A stretch of 52,024 nucleotides of DNA from Candidatus Schekmanbacteria bacterium (GCA_016235675.1 JACRJN010000144.1:1-52024); one strand, 5' to 3'; positions 41,644 through 50,288 are shown, counted from the first letter of the stretch. The notes: a model not told the origin generated them from the letters alone. A program made the numbers and translations.

Positions 41644-43608
41644 TTACGCCACCACCGATTTATACATCCCGCGGTAATCCAGCACGCACACGCCGTAGAT
41701 AAAGCGAATCTTGTAAGTAATCTTGTCGGCGGAAAACAGGCTGCCTACGTTGGGCTGATCCTGAACGAACAGTTCCGGCTCCTCCTGCCCGTTGTAGAAA
41801 CCGACTTCGATGGTCGGGCAATCTGCCGGGTTGCAGATTAACGACCAATCGTTGGTGTCAGTCCAGAAAGGTACCTGGATGACTTCCAAACCGTAACTGG
41901 AATGGATGTTAGGTTCTGTCCCGGCGTTGTTGGGAGCGCCGACCATTGTACCGGAGGTGGTCAGTTTGTAAGCGGTATCCTGTAATTCAAACGGCGCCAA
42001 TAAATATCTGGGCGTCAAACCCAATATCTCAGAGGATGCGCCGTAAGCGGTCTGTTTTCCCATCGCCATTTTACCGGTCAACAGGGATGAAGCATCCAAT
42101 GCCCCCGAACCAAGGTTGTTGTGGTTGGCATGGAAAAGACTCACAGAATCATAAATAGTAACGTTGTCCTTGATCAAATTGAATACGGCGCGGGATAAGG
42201 TATTGCCTGCCGCTCTGGCCAAACGTATCGGGATACGCCGGATTGCCCCCGTATCGTCGTTGGCGATCATCTCCAAAGTGATTTCTTCCAGACCGCCCTT
42301 TTTGCTGATGCTGTAGGTTGCCTCTTCATCGCCGGGGCTGGTCAGATTTTGATAAGCGCCATTTTCCGCTACGCCTGGCAACTCTCCGTAGCCGCCCACT
42401 CTCATCCGGCGGTTGCTGCGAAAATCACGGGGTGCGGTGATGTCGGAAACGATCTTGCGCCAATTTTGCAAGCCGGGCATGTTATATTCATTTACCATGC
42501 GGCGGGTAATCGAATCCCCCAGAATCTCCGTCCAGGAGGATGTGGCAAGAGACTCAGCCAAACGGGTAAGATTCTTGGCCTCCCGCGTTTGGCCGGTCAA
42601 ATTAGCATCGCCGGTAATCTGTACATAAGCCTCGCGAAAAGAACGAAAGCGCGGCGTCCGGTTTATGTCCTGATTGGCGAAAAAGCCGTCCAGAGCGCTG
42701 GTCAGCCTGTGCGCCTCATCGTCTCCAACCTGCACCCGTCCGAAACCGCTGACCTTGCCGGACTCGCTCAGTTTGGCCAAATACTCCCGCTCTTCTCTGA
42801 TGGCCTCATTCAATTGCTGCGGGGCAAAGATTTGACCAAAAAAGCGTTTCTCTATCCGGGCATTGGCCAATTCCGGCAGTCTGGCTTCAGCCAGCTTCTC
42901 CCGCAATACCGCCTGAGCCTCCACTAACCCTAACCCTGTTTCCCCTTGCCCTGTCCCCACCAGGTTCAATACCTGATCCTCGCTGGCGTTGGCCGGATCG
43001 ATCTTCCGGTACAAATCCGGGGCTTTGCTCTCCAGCAATTGCAACAACTTTTGCATTCCTGCGTCCTCCTGTGGATGATTTTCAGGTCTTGGCAGTCCGG
43101 CGACCAGTTTTAGTACCTTGCCGCCCGCCGCCGGGTTGAGCACCACGTCAACGGTAAAGACCTGATTGATACTTTCTACATAGGTAACTACCTCATCGCC
43201 CTGCTTTTTCTTAAGCGCGCTCCCCTGCGCCACGATGGAAAAACCGACGATGTCCTTCTTTCCCTGCCGCCAGGCGTCCAGTAACAATAACCGCAGCCAT
43301 TCGGCGCATTCCGAAATATGAAACCTGGCGCTGATTTGATCGTTCTCAAAGCGCGGCTGATTAAACCAGCCCACGATATTTTTTACCGAACGGTTCATAT
43401 CCTGGGTGTGCTCCTCATCGGCCCGTGCCAGCGCCCGCACCCCCTCAAACAGCGGAACCGCTTTTTGCAAGACTTCCGCCGGATAATAAGTCGCGTTACC
43501 CGACAATCCGGCCCGGATAACCGCCACCTCCCATTCCGTCCCCTTACCGTCTTTGGCCTCGATCAACTGGGCTTGCTGCGGCAGGATGCTTTTCAACGTT
43601 GTCTCCAT
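41644..43608 (-). CDS. Fused prohead protease and major capsid protein (Mu-like)
   Basis: The product is 654 residues. Residues 1-~190 look like a prohead protease: H67 in ADEEHTQDMN, S124 in DIVGFSIVAQG, then VDVVLNPAAGG. A helical region (~190-330) would act as a scaffold. The C-terminal part matches the Mu gpT-type major head subunit: RMRVGGYGELPGVAE, DDTGAIRRIPIRLARAAGN, LFHANHNNLGSGALDA, LLAPFELQDTAYKL and the end FIYGVCVLDYRGMYKSVV. The gene is uninterrupted. Cleavage between the parts would free the capsid subunit. Confidence 0.85.
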   Translation of the reverse strand: METTLKSILPQQAQLIEAKDGKGTEWEVAVIRAGLSGNATYYPAEVLQKAVPLFEGVRALARADEEHTQDMNRSVKNIVGWFNQPRFENDQISARFHISECAEWLRLLLLDAWRQGKKDIVGFSIVAQGSALKKKQGDEVVTYVESINQVFTVDVVLNPAAGGKVLKLVAGLPRPENHPQEDAGMQKLLQLLESKAPDLYRKIDPANASEDQVLNLVGTGQGETGLGLVEAQAVLREKLAEARLPELANARIEKRFFGQIFAPQQLNEAIREEREYLAKLSESGKVSGFGRVQVGDDEAHRLTSALDGFFANQDINRTPRFRSFREAYVQITGDANLTGQTREAKNLTRLAESLATSSWTEILGDSITRRMVNEYNMPGLQNWRKIVSDITAPRDFRSNRRMRVGGYGELPGVAENGAYQNLTSPGDEEATYSISKKGGLEEITLEMIANDDTGAIRRIPIRLARAAGNTLSRAVFNLIKDNVTIYDSVSLFHANHNNLGSGALDASSLLTGKMAMGKQTAYGASSEILGLTPRYLLAPFELQDTAYKLTTSGTMVGAPNNAGTEPNIHSSYGLEVIQVPFWTDTNDWSLICNPADCPTIEVGFYNGQEEPELFVQDQPNVGSLFSADKITYKIRFIYGVCVLDYRGMYKSVVA

Positions 43609-43634
43609 TAATTTTTACCTCCGATGATGTGTTA

Positions 43635-43720
43635 GTAGGGTGGGCTGTGCCCACCAAATTGGCAGCCACAACCGGAAAACCACACCGAACATCTTAATTG
43701 GTGGGCACAGCCCACCCTAC
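43635..43720. repeat. Family C palindromic element
   Basis: The full 86-base element, GTAGGGTGGGCTGTGCCCAC (from 43635) to GTGGGCACAGCCCACCCTAC (to 43720), has a CCGGAAAACC-containing interior. It sits between the capsid gene and the divergent toxin-antitoxin cassette. Confidence 0.85.
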
Positions 43721-43728
43721 TTAACCTA

Positions 43729-43757
43729 TTGACCAAAAATTGATTTATTGTTATACT
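43729..43757 (+). promoter_or_regulatory. Promoter of the second toxin-antitoxin cassette
   Basis: TTGACC (43729-43734), a 17-base spacer, TATACT (43752-43757). It points away from the phage operon and toward the antitoxin gene. Confidence 0.65.
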
Positions 43758-43801
43758 TTTTTATCATATGTCTAACTTTTTAAAATAAGGTTTAATAAAT
43801 T

Positions 43802-44029
43802 ATGGCTACCGTTAAAATACTTTCCAAGGGGCAGGTAGTAATTCCTGCTCAAATACGCAAGCGCTATAACATGAAAACCGGTTCCAAATTGCAGCTCATG
43901 GAATATCGCGGCATCATTTATTTAATCCCCCCTGTGGATAACCCAATTGAAGCAGCCTGCGGGATTTTGCCTGCTAAACCGTCCCTTTCCGCTAAGCTTT
44001 TGGAAGAGCGAAAGAAGGATTTTAAATAA
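43802..44029 (+). CDS. AbrB/MazE-type antitoxin
   Basis: The product is 75 residues. The swapped-hairpin N-terminus MATVKILSKGQVVIPAQIRK is the AbrB-like DNA-binding pattern, and the acidic/basic tail ILPAKPSLSAKLLEERKKDF would contact the toxin. The stop overlaps the toxin start by one base (TAATG). The cassette is on the + strand inside the - strand phage operon. Confidence 0.9.
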   Translation: MATVKILSKGQVVIPAQIRKRYNMKTGSKLQLMEYRGIIYLIPPVDNPIEAACGILPAKPSLSAKLLEERKKDFK

Positions 44030-44445
44030 TGCCTGATTTATTTAAAAAATCCGCTTATATTTTCGATAGCTTTTCCCTGCTGAGACTTTTTCAGAAGGAA
44101 CCGGGTTATGAAAAAATAATCAAATTGCTTAAACATATTGAAACTCATAGGCTATTTAAGTATCTGAATGCGATAAATATGGGCGAAATTATCTATATTT
44201 CTAAAAGGGAATTCGGCAATCAATATAAATTAGAAATCCTTGCCCAAATAGAACGTTTGGAATTTATTATCCTTCCGGTTACTAATGAATTGATTTTTCA
44301 AGCCGCCGAACTTAAAGCTGACTACAGTATTTCCTATGCCGATTGTTTTTTATTGGCTTCGGCAATACAAAATCAAGCTATTATTGTTACCGGCGATCCG
44401 GAATTTAAAAAAGTCGAATCACTGGCAGAAATCATTTGGGTGTAA
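44029..44445 (+). CDS. vapC: PIN-domain toxin (VapC-like)
   Basis: The product is 138 residues. Acidic catalytic positions are in YIFDSFSLLRLFQ (Asp), NAINMGEIIY (Glu), YSISYADCFLLASAI (Asp) and IIVTGDPEF (Asp). It is a second, sequence-distinct VapC of the window. The antitoxin is AbrB-like here and ribbon-helix-helix-like at 23031, so the two pairs are not recent copies of each other. Confidence 0.88.
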   Translation: MPDLFKKSAYIFDSFSLLRLFQKEPGYEKIIKLLKHIETHRLFKYLNAINMGEIIYISKREFGNQYKLEILAQIERLEFIILPVTNELIFQAAELKADYSISYADCFLLASAIQNQAIIVTGDPEFKKVESLAEIIWV

Positions 44446-44477
44446 CCCCACAATAAAATCTTAGGACATCCAATAAA

Positions 44478-45047
44478 ATGACACCTCAGCCGCTGACGCC
44501 GCCAACGCTTATCAAATTGCTGTATGTGGCTTCCACGCTGGCTTATCTTGTGATATTGACCATCGGCTTTTGTCTTTGTTTATTCGCACTTCGGTTTCTT
44601 CCCTCTCACCGTAAATATTCCGGCAAAGAGATTTTCGTCCTTGTCAAAAAATACGCCCGATGCGCCGTTCCCACTGTTATGTTTTTAAACTTCCTGTTTT
44701 GGCTTTACATTCTCGGCTACTTTTCCCCCTACCGATGGGAAGCCAAAAGACGCATTTACAATTTTCTCGAAGCCCTGAAAAAAGAAGACTATCAAACCGC
44801 ATTAAAATATTACGGTTCGAAAACGAAAAATATGAATTATTTAAAAAATTTTGTTTCACAGTTAACTCCGAATAAAATTCGTGATTTTGAAATAGTTTTT
44901 ATTTTTTATGATAGAGGGATTTCAACACCCCCTCATATTACAGTTTATGTAAAAATCAACGGCCAGGCACCTCCGGATGCGCTTTATGTGGATTTCATTG
45001 ATAATGACATATCGTTTGCCGCCGAAAATTTTTATATCCCGGAATAA
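44478..45047 (+). CDS. Membrane protein of unknown function, third gene of the TA cassette
   Basis: The product is 189 residues with two membrane helices (about 14-38 and 62-84) and a soluble C-terminal domain (FLEALKKEDYQTALKYYGSK followed by ITVYVKINGQAP) like DUF4878/NTF2-type lipoprotein domains. It starts 32 bases after the toxin stop and is on the same strand, so it could be co-expressed as an envelope-linked third component, or be an unrelated neighbour. It ends five bases before the - strand gene at 45053. Confidence 0.55.
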   Translation: MTPQPLTPPTLIKLLYVASTLAYLVILTIGFCLCLFALRFLPSHRKYSGKEIFVLVKKYARCAVPTVMFLNFLFWLYILGYFSPYRWEAKRRIYNFLEALKKEDYQTALKYYGSKTKNMNYLKNFVSQLTPNKIRDFEIVFIFYDRGISTPPHITVYVKINGQAPPDALYVDFIDNDISFAAENFYIPE

Positions 45048-45052
45048 ATTAC

Positions 45053-45757
45053 TTACGGGTCGTAGTAAACCTTTAATCTCATTTTCCCTTTATATTTGCT
45101 TATCCGCTTAAAGAAATCCTCTTCACGATACCCTAAATCTATACATCCTTTAGAGCCGGGTTTTCTACCGCCGTGAAAAAATAACCCCTTTCTATCGATT
45201 TTTTTGCTAAGTTGTTTTTCTATTGTCTCAGGAGTTCTAAAAACTTCAACCCGGCCTTTTCCCCAATCAGGGAATGGACTCCCCCAACTCAAAGGATTGT
45301 ACCACTCGAAATGTTCTATTTCGCCCGGATCAAAATCATAATCCCCTTCGGGAATCGGCCCGTAATCATTTATCCCTTGATCTTTAAAAGTCGACCCCGG
45401 CATCCCGGAAGTAGCCTCCCAGGAATCTTTAAGGAAGCCGTCTTTATCGAACAGTTGTACCGTATATCCATCATATGTTAAGTAATCGCCAAGTTCGGAC
45501 TGCATTGAAAAGGAGTCATCCGCCGCAAAATTTCCTTTTTCTCCTTCCGAAATCGGCCCATAATCCTCAATATCTCCCCAGGTAGACCCCGATTCTGTTG
45601 TAATCTCCCAGTTATCCTTCAAATCGTCTTCATCCAGAAGTGCAACCATATCGCCGTCAAGTTCTGAATAATCGTCTTCATCCAGAAGCGTAGCCGTATC
45701 GCCGTCAAATTCTAAATAATCGCCTTCGCTCGGTTCATCAGAAAAATCCCAGGGCAT
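45053..45757 (-). CDS. L,D-transpeptidase-like (DUF2778/YkuD-type) protein with tandem repeats
   Basis: The product is 234 residues. The C-terminal domain has YGPIPEGDYDFDPG and FFHGGRKPGSKGCIDLG with H195 and C205, the catalytic pattern of DUF2778 enzymes that modify peptidoglycan (Tlde1-type). The opening strands of that domain (YDGYTVQLFDKDG) recur upstream as DGDMVALLDEDD and DGDTATLLDEDD, with a second GSTW-to-GPISEGEKG module, so the front half is a degenerate duplication. At DNA level, 45627-45722 is a tandem 48-base repeat. It lies between portal-side and capsid genes, an odd place for a wall enzyme. Confidence 0.75.
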   Translation of the reverse strand: MPWDFSDEPSEGDYLEFDGDTATLLDEDDYSELDGDMVALLDEDDLKDNWEITTESGSTWGDIEDYGPISEGEKGNFAADDSFSMQSELGDYLTYDGYTVQLFDKDGFLKDSWEATSGMPGSTFKDQGINDYGPIPEGDYDFDPGEIEHFEWYNPLSWGSPFPDWGKGRVEVFRTPETIEKQLSKKIDRKGLFFHGGRKPGSKGCIDLGYREEDFFKRISKYKGKMRLKVYYDP

Positions 45758-45772
45758 TTTGCAGCCTCCTGC

Positions 45773-46219
45773 TTAAATTTGAATACGCTCTTGTACCGCC
45801 AACTGAATATTACACACATGCACCAGCACCCCGCCGAAAGGCCGGGGGTAGACCTTGCTCACCTGGGGCGGCCCGGATTTTAGGCAGCTTGCGTTTAAAT
45901 CGTTATGGCTTCTCAGCACATCACAAACCGCTTCAATCAGGTTTTGGAAAGCCTTTTCGCTTTCCACCGCATCCTTCAAGCCGTAATAGCCTTTTATCAA
46001 AATTTGATGTGTGCGGATATTTGTCCCTACCGACTGATTATTTTCCGTGCTGACCGATCGGGTTATCGTCCAGCCGTTGATTTTATTGTCGGCGGTTTTG
46101 AAGAATTCCAAAAACTTCTGCCAATCAATAGTCCAGCGTTCGAAATCGTGAACCTTGCCGATACCGGGCACGGTTTCCAAAAGTGCTTTAATCTCGGTGC
46201 GAATGTTATTAAGCGACAT
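45773..46219 (-). CDS. Probable phage tail terminator / neck protein
   Basis: The product is 148 residues from the start at 46219, which has GGAG upstream; an ATG at 46243 lies in repeat sequence. RTHQILIKGYYGLKDAVESEK and AFQNLIEAVCDVLRSHNDLN are typical of Mu-like neck or tail-terminator proteins, and VSKVYPRPFGGVLVHVCNIQLAV closes a beta sheet. Role inferred from size and pattern. It follows the portal gene. Confidence 0.55.
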   Translation of the reverse strand: MSLNNIRTEIKALLETVPGIGKVHDFERWTIDWQKFLEFFKTADNKINGWTITRSVSTENNQSVGTNIRTHQILIKGYYGLKDAVESEKAFQNLIEAVCDVLRSHNDLNASCLKSGPPQVSKVYPRPFGGVLVHVCNIQLAVQERIQI

Positions 46220-46250
46220 GATTTCTCCATTATCCATTGTCAATTATCCA

Positions 46251-47582
46251 TTATTCATTAATTTCCACTCCCAACTGGGAGACCAGATTAGCGAACACCT
46301 TACGTGCGGCATCTGAGGTAATCCAGCCTTTTTCCTGAGCCGTGGATAATGAATTGGTCACCTGCTGCAAGGAACTGGAAAGCTTCAAGGTGTCTTTGAG
46401 CGAAATCTCCGGCATAATCAGCGAAAAGCCGCGGTTTATACCCTTGGGCAGCCGGCGGTGAATAATGGCCTGATCGATCACAAACCGGAAGATATGTTCC
46501 AGCATATAGCGAAAGTAACGCTGGCGGGAGCGCAGGTGCTTGATTACCGGCTCCCCCATTTCGGCAGCAGTCGCCCGGTTGACGTCTCCCCCTTCGGCAA
46601 ACCAATGAGGGGGCAAGCCGGCGCCGCCTAAAATATGACTTTTGATCAATTTGGCCTCGGTCTCCGCCTCGGCGGATTTCAAATCCGGGGATACCGCCTC
46701 CCACTTGACCCGCTCGTTATGCGCCCGGATGGAACCGGGCTTGGGAGCTTGATTCTGGCGTAGCCATTCCTGAATTTGCCTGCCGTCCATCCCCTCCAGG
46801 GTAATATCCCAGATGAAGGCGTTGAGCAGAGCCGCCCGGTCCAGACGGTTGAAAAGCAACTGATCGTAAGCATCGATCCAATCCGACAGGCAGAGCAGAT
46901 CGGAGCGCCCCCTGGTGGCGTTGGACACTTTATTGATGGCAAAGAAAAAAGAACCGGCAGCACCGGCATCTTGCCTGTGTCCTTTCGCGCCCGTCAAATA
47001 TCCATAGGTGGGACTCAGGGGATCTTCATCGGGGCTTATAATTGTGATTTCCTGCCCCGGAGATCCCCCTTGTCCCTTTAACCTTATTTTCTTTATCTCT
47101 TCCACATTCCCCTCATCGGGAACGACTTCGGCGATTTGCAGCGGGTCGATGTAGCCTAAGCGTACATGACCATTTACCTCGTTGACGAACACCGGATAGC
47201 ACTGCTCGCCGTATAAACCCAGTTCCAACGCCCGCTGATGCTGCTTCAAATCCCAGTGATTGACCGGGTCATACCAAAACTCGTCCAGCAACTCCTTGAC
47301 CCGCTTGTCTTGTGCCTGATAACCGATGCCCTCGCCGACCACAAAATCCTTGGTCATCTCGATAATGCGATGCGCCAGAGGATTGGTGTCATAAAGGTGG
47401 CTGGCAATCTTTAACATCCGCTCCTGAGTCAGCGGCGATAAATCCTTGTCCGCTTTTCCGGTCAGCTTGCGGTACTGCCAATCATCGCTATCCACCCCGA
47501 CCCCGTAGGAATAAGCTTCACGTACCTTGGTTTGAATCACATCCCCGAATAAGGCTTCCGCCAGTTTTTGTTTGAAGTTCAT
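46251..47582 (-). CDS. Phage portal protein
   Basis: The product is 443 residues from the start at 47582, supported by AGGAG seven bases upstream. DTNPLAHRIIEMTKDFVVGE, the wing and stem region FAINKVSNATRGRSDLLCLS DWIDAYDQLLFNRLDRAALL, and LPPHWFAEGGDVNRATAAEM are standard portal features. It forms the dodecameric DNA channel at one capsid vertex. The segment near residues 202-208 (KGHRQDAGAAG) is encoded by a CACAGGCAAGATGCCGGTGCT-like hairpin that is a repeat elsewhere in the window (20 of 21 bases match the copy at 11967-11987). Confidence 0.9.
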   Translation of the reverse strand: MNFKQKLAEALFGDVIQTKVREAYSYGVGVDSDDWQYRKLTGKADKDLSPLTQERMLKIASHLYDTNPLAHRIIEMTKDFVVGEGIGYQAQDKRVKELLDEFWYDPVNHWDLKQHQRALELGLYGEQCYPVFVNEVNGHVRLGYIDPLQIAEVVPDEGNVEEIKKIRLKGQGGSPGQEITIISPDEDPLSPTYGYLTGAKGHRQDAGAAGSFFFAINKVSNATRGRSDLLCLSDWIDAYDQLLFNRLDRAALLNAFIWDITLEGMDGRQIQEWLRQNQAPKPGSIRAHNERVKWEAVSPDLKSAEAETEAKLIKSHILGGAGLPPHWFAEGGDVNRATAAEMGEPVIKHLRSRQRYFRYMLEHIFRFVIDQAIIHRRLPKGINRGFSLIMPEISLKDTLKLSSSLQQVTNSLSTAQEKGWITSDAARKVFANLVSQLGVEINE

Positions 47583-47601
47583 AGGTACTCCTATATATAT
47601 T

Positions 47602-47699
47602 GGTAGCACAGGCTTCTAGCCTGTGTTTGCAGTGTTTCAATATTTCAACCGATTTTGTGTGGGCGTTGCCCACATCACAGGCAGGATGCCTGTGCTACC
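47602..47699. repeat. AGCACAGGC palindrome overlapping the terminase 3' end
   Basis: Arms GGTAGCACAGGCTTCTAGCC (from 47602) and GGCAGGATGCCTGTGCTACC (to 47699) enclose GTGGGCGTTGCCCAC. The right arm supplies the stop and the last residues (SVAQASCL) of the large terminase gene. Confidence 0.85.
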
Positions 47700-49198
47700 G
47701 ATCTCTTGCTCCGATACCAATCTTTATCCGCTTCCAGTCCCACACAAACCGCCGGTGCCGTATCGGCCAGACTTATTGCCCCCTCCAAAGCGTCCGGGCC
47801 GTCATCGTGGACGGTGGGAGAGGGGAAATAAAGCAACTGCTCCAGCAACACATCCTGATCAGTTTGCCCCTTTTGAAAGCGGATGATCCCGCGCTCTACC
47901 CAGGCTGACAAACGACCGATCCGGCCTTCTTTTGACGTATGGTGATTGATTCCCCGCAACGGCAAATGCTGCTGCCGCTCTTTCCCCAAGCTGTCGAATT
48001 CCCGCAAAAGCAGACTCTGAAAAACATTGCTTTCAATCCCGATAATCCGGGGCTGCAACTCCCGGTAACGGTTGTAAGTCACCCGCAACAGGCTGTCGAT
48101 ACTGGCCTTTTTGATATAAGCATCCAGCACGTAAATAATCCCCTCGTTATCGCGGCCTATGGTGACGACGGCCTTGTAATCGGCGCTTTCCCCCGATCCC
48201 GCCGACGGATCGATGAACATAAATACCGCCAACTGGCGTCCCGACAATTCCTGAGGATGGTAATAGCGCAGCCAATCCTCCCGGAAGATGCCTTCCTCGT
48301 CTCTGGGATCGTTTTGATACTCTTTGTTAAAACTCACCGAACCCATGACGGCCTTTTTCTGCTGCAAGCTCTCCAGGGAGTGGCGTTGCGGCCAGAGCGG
48401 GAGATTGTTTTCATCCAGTGCCCGGTAAATCCGTCCCCGCCAGACACCTTTAGCCGCTTGTTGCAGCAATTGCGCCAAAACCGACTTTTTCGCCAGAAGC
48501 GTGCCGATAACAAACAGCGAACCATGTTGATCGATGGCCGGATAAACCGCCTCGACAATCCATTTCAGCACCTTTTCAATCTGCCGGGGATGACGCACCG
48601 ATTGATCATTTTCGATGTCGTCCATCACCACCAAATCCGGGCGATATTGGCGATGCCGCAAGCCCCTGACCTTCTGCCCCTTGCCCCGCGCCAACACCTT
48701 CACCCCGTTCTTGGTGATAAACAACTCGTCAGACCACTGTTTGGCGGATTGGCGTAAATCGCCGAAATCCTGCCGGATGCGCTCGTTTTCCTCCAGTTCC
48801 AGGCGGATGAAACGCACGAAATCGGCGGCCTGATACTCGGTATCGGAAACAATGATGATAAAATGCCGCAGCCCGAAGCAAATCTGATGCAACGGATAGC
48901 CCAGCGTAACTATGGTGGACTTGGCGTGCTCCCTGGGCGCGGCCACTGCTGCCGGACGGTTTTTATCTGCCTTATCGTCCAGCAATTGCACCAATTCCTG
49001 ATGAAACCCGGCGGCAGGCAGATTAAAATAATGGGGCAAATAATTTTCAAAAAAATAAAATTTGTCTTCTTTCGCCCGTTCTTTGCGCTGCCTTTTAGCC
49101 TCATCGGAATCAGCGCTAAACGCCCCGGCTCTTTGGGCCGTTTGCGCCAGAAGCCGCTGCACCCGGCGGTCGAACTCCCGTAATGTAAATTTTTTCAT
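47675..49198 (-). CDS. Phage large terminase subunit
   Basis: The product is 507 residues. The ATPase has a Walker-A-like APREHAKST (87-95) and Walker B LVVMDD (189-194). The nuclease domain has D330 in FMFIDPSAGSGESADYKAV, and late acidic residues in DGPDALEGAI. It packages DNA into the prohead with the portal. The extreme C-terminus comes from a palindromic repeat (47602-47699), so the native end was probably a little earlier. No clear small terminase is recognised; 49548-49853 is a candidate by position only. Confidence 0.93.
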   Translation of the reverse strand: MKKFTLREFDRRVQRLLAQTAQRAGAFSADSDEAKRQRKERAKEDKFYFFENYLPHYFNLPAAGFHQELVQLLDDKADKNRPAAVAAPREHAKSTIVTLGYPLHQICFGLRHFIIIVSDTEYQAADFVRFIRLELEENERIRQDFGDLRQSAKQWSDELFITKNGVKVLARGKGQKVRGLRHRQYRPDLVVMDDIENDQSVRHPRQIEKVLKWIVEAVYPAIDQHGSLFVIGTLLAKKSVLAQLLQQAAKGVWRGRIYRALDENNLPLWPQRHSLESLQQKKAVMGSVSFNKEYQNDPRDEEGIFREDWLRYYHPQELSGRQLAVFMFIDPSAGSGESADYKAVVTIGRDNEGIIYVLDAYIKKASIDSLLRVTYNRYRELQPRIIGIESNVFQSLLLREFDSLGKERQQHLPLRGINHHTSKEGRIGRLSAWVERGIIRFQKGQTDQDVLLEQLLYFPSPTVHDDGPDALEGAISLADTAPAVCVGLEADKDWYRSKRSVAQASCL

Positions 49199-49210
49199 AA
49201 GAATTTTTTA

Positions 49211-49306
49211 ACCACGGAAGGCACGGAAAACACGGATTTTTCAATTTTGCATTTTGCTTTTTTAATTTTTAATTTCTTTCTGTGGCCTTTCCGTGTATTC
49301 CGTGGT
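49211..49306. repeat. ACCACGGAA palindrome
   Basis: Left arm ACCACGGAAGGCACGGAAAA, right arm GGCCTTTCCGTGTATTCCGT. Family E variant between the terminase and the small genes. Confidence 0.75.
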
Positions 49307-49312
49307 TATAAA

Positions 49313-49555
49313 CTATCCGTTATCCATTATTTCCTTGATCTGCTTGCGCAATTCCCGATACTTATCCAGTGCTTCCACCAGTTCCTTGAAATTTTGCTCC
49401 GCCAGCCCAATGTCGATGCTTTCTATCCCGTCGTATTTGAACAAGGCGTAATTGATCGATTTAGTCAGGCCGTCGATTTTAATTTCCAGGGCTTGCAGTT
49501 TTTCCTTGCTATCCTGCAAAAGCCCCTTTTTCAATAACGAAATCCTGTTATTCAT
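49313..49555 (-). CDS. Small coiled-coil phage-cluster protein
   Basis: The product is 80 residues, almost entirely helical with heptad-like spacing (KEKLQALEIKIDGLTKSINY, EQNFKELVEALDKYRELRKQ). It overlaps the upstream gene by eight bases (ATGAATAA), so the two are translationally coupled. Position just before the large terminase would allow a DNA- or terminase-binding role, but no family is recognised. Confidence 0.6.
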   Translation of the reverse strand: MNNRISLLKKGLLQDSKEKLQALEIKIDGLTKSINYALFKYDGIESIDIGLAEQNFKELVEALDKYRELRKQIKEIMDNG

Positions 49556-49853
49556 AATCCGCCCTCATTTTGGCGAAAAATTCCGCCAGATGTTCCTCCA
49601 AACGCCCCTTCAGTTCCCGGTCACGCCCATCCAGAAAGATCAATAATTCCTCGATAACCGCGATGCTGGCCGCAAGCATCGGTCTTCCCCCCAATCTATC
49701 CCTCAGATTGGCCAGCTTGAGCAGGACATCTACATCTTTTGTAGTTAACTCCTCATTCAAACGGCTGGACAGATCGCTGACTTTTTGCTCCAACAAGCTA
49801 TGGATTTTTTCCTTCAGCGGCAGAACGCCGGATGATTTTTTCTGGCTTTTCAC
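49548..49853 (-). CDS. Small helical phage-cluster protein
   Basis: The product is 101 residues, helical (LKEKIHSLLEQKVSDLSSRL, LLKLANLRDRLGGRPMLAAS). It lies upstream of the large terminase and is coupled to the 80-residue protein. Size and place would suit a small terminase subunit, but I see no helix-turn-helix motif, so I leave the function open. Confidence 0.55.
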   Translation of the reverse strand: MKSQKKSSGVLPLKEKIHSLLEQKVSDLSSRLNEELTTKDVDVLLKLANLRDRLGGRPMLAASIAVIEELLIFLDGRDRELKGRLEEHLAEFFAKMRADYE

Positions 49854-49874
49854 CGGGAAATCTTCCTTAAATTA

Positions 49875-50000
49875 ACCACGGAAACGCGGAATTACGGAAA
49901 CACTGAAAAAACAAATTTAAACATAGTAAAAGTGGTAAAATAAATATAATTTGAACCTTAATTTCTTTTCCGTGCTTCTTTTTTTCTGTGTTTCTGTGGT
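49875..50000. repeat. ACCACGGAAACGCGG palindrome
   Basis: Left arm ACCACGGAAACGCGGAATTA, right arm TTTTTCTGTGTTTCTGTGGT. Family E variant with an A/T-rich filler. Confidence 0.7.
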
Positions 50001-50039
50001 TATTATTGTCTTTATCCTTGGACGATTTGTTTGAAATTC

Positions 50040-50288
50040 TTACCTCGTCATCGCCAGCAACTTCAGAATCATCACCAGCATCCCCAAACCGGTACTGCCC
50101 AAAAGCCCCTGAATCCACCAAAGCTTATTCTCCACCCGTCCGATGCGGCTGCCAATCTGCCCGATATTTTCCTCGTGCCGCTGGTTCAACCCCTTCTGTT
50201 CACTGATCGACATCCTGATTACCGTTTCCAGATTTTTAATGTCTCCCCGTACCTGTTCCAATTCCAGCTTGATTTCATCGTTCGTCAT
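50040..50288 (-). CDS. Small coiled-coil protein with C-terminal membrane helix
   Basis: The product is 82 residues. A helical region (EIKLELEQVRGDIKNLETVI) and a second (GQIGSRIGRVENKLWW) precede a membrane helix (IQGLLGSTGLGMLVMILKLL). This is a common build of phage holin-like or antiholin-like proteins. GGAG precedes the ATG. It follows the 31-residue membrane peptide in the same transcript. Confidence 0.6.
   Translation of the reverse strand: MTNDEIKLELEQVRGDIKNLETVIRMSISEQKGLNQRHEENIGQIGSRIGRVENKLWWIQGLLGSTGLGMLVMILKLLAMTR

Noticed and set aside
45627-45722. CRISPR or microsatellite from the 48-base tandem repeat
   Set aside because: It is a two-copy repeat in frame inside a coding gene and explained as duplication of a protein strand unit.
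46300-46969. Alternative frames within the portal gene
   Set aside because: They have no family signal, while the portal frame is complete and recognisable.
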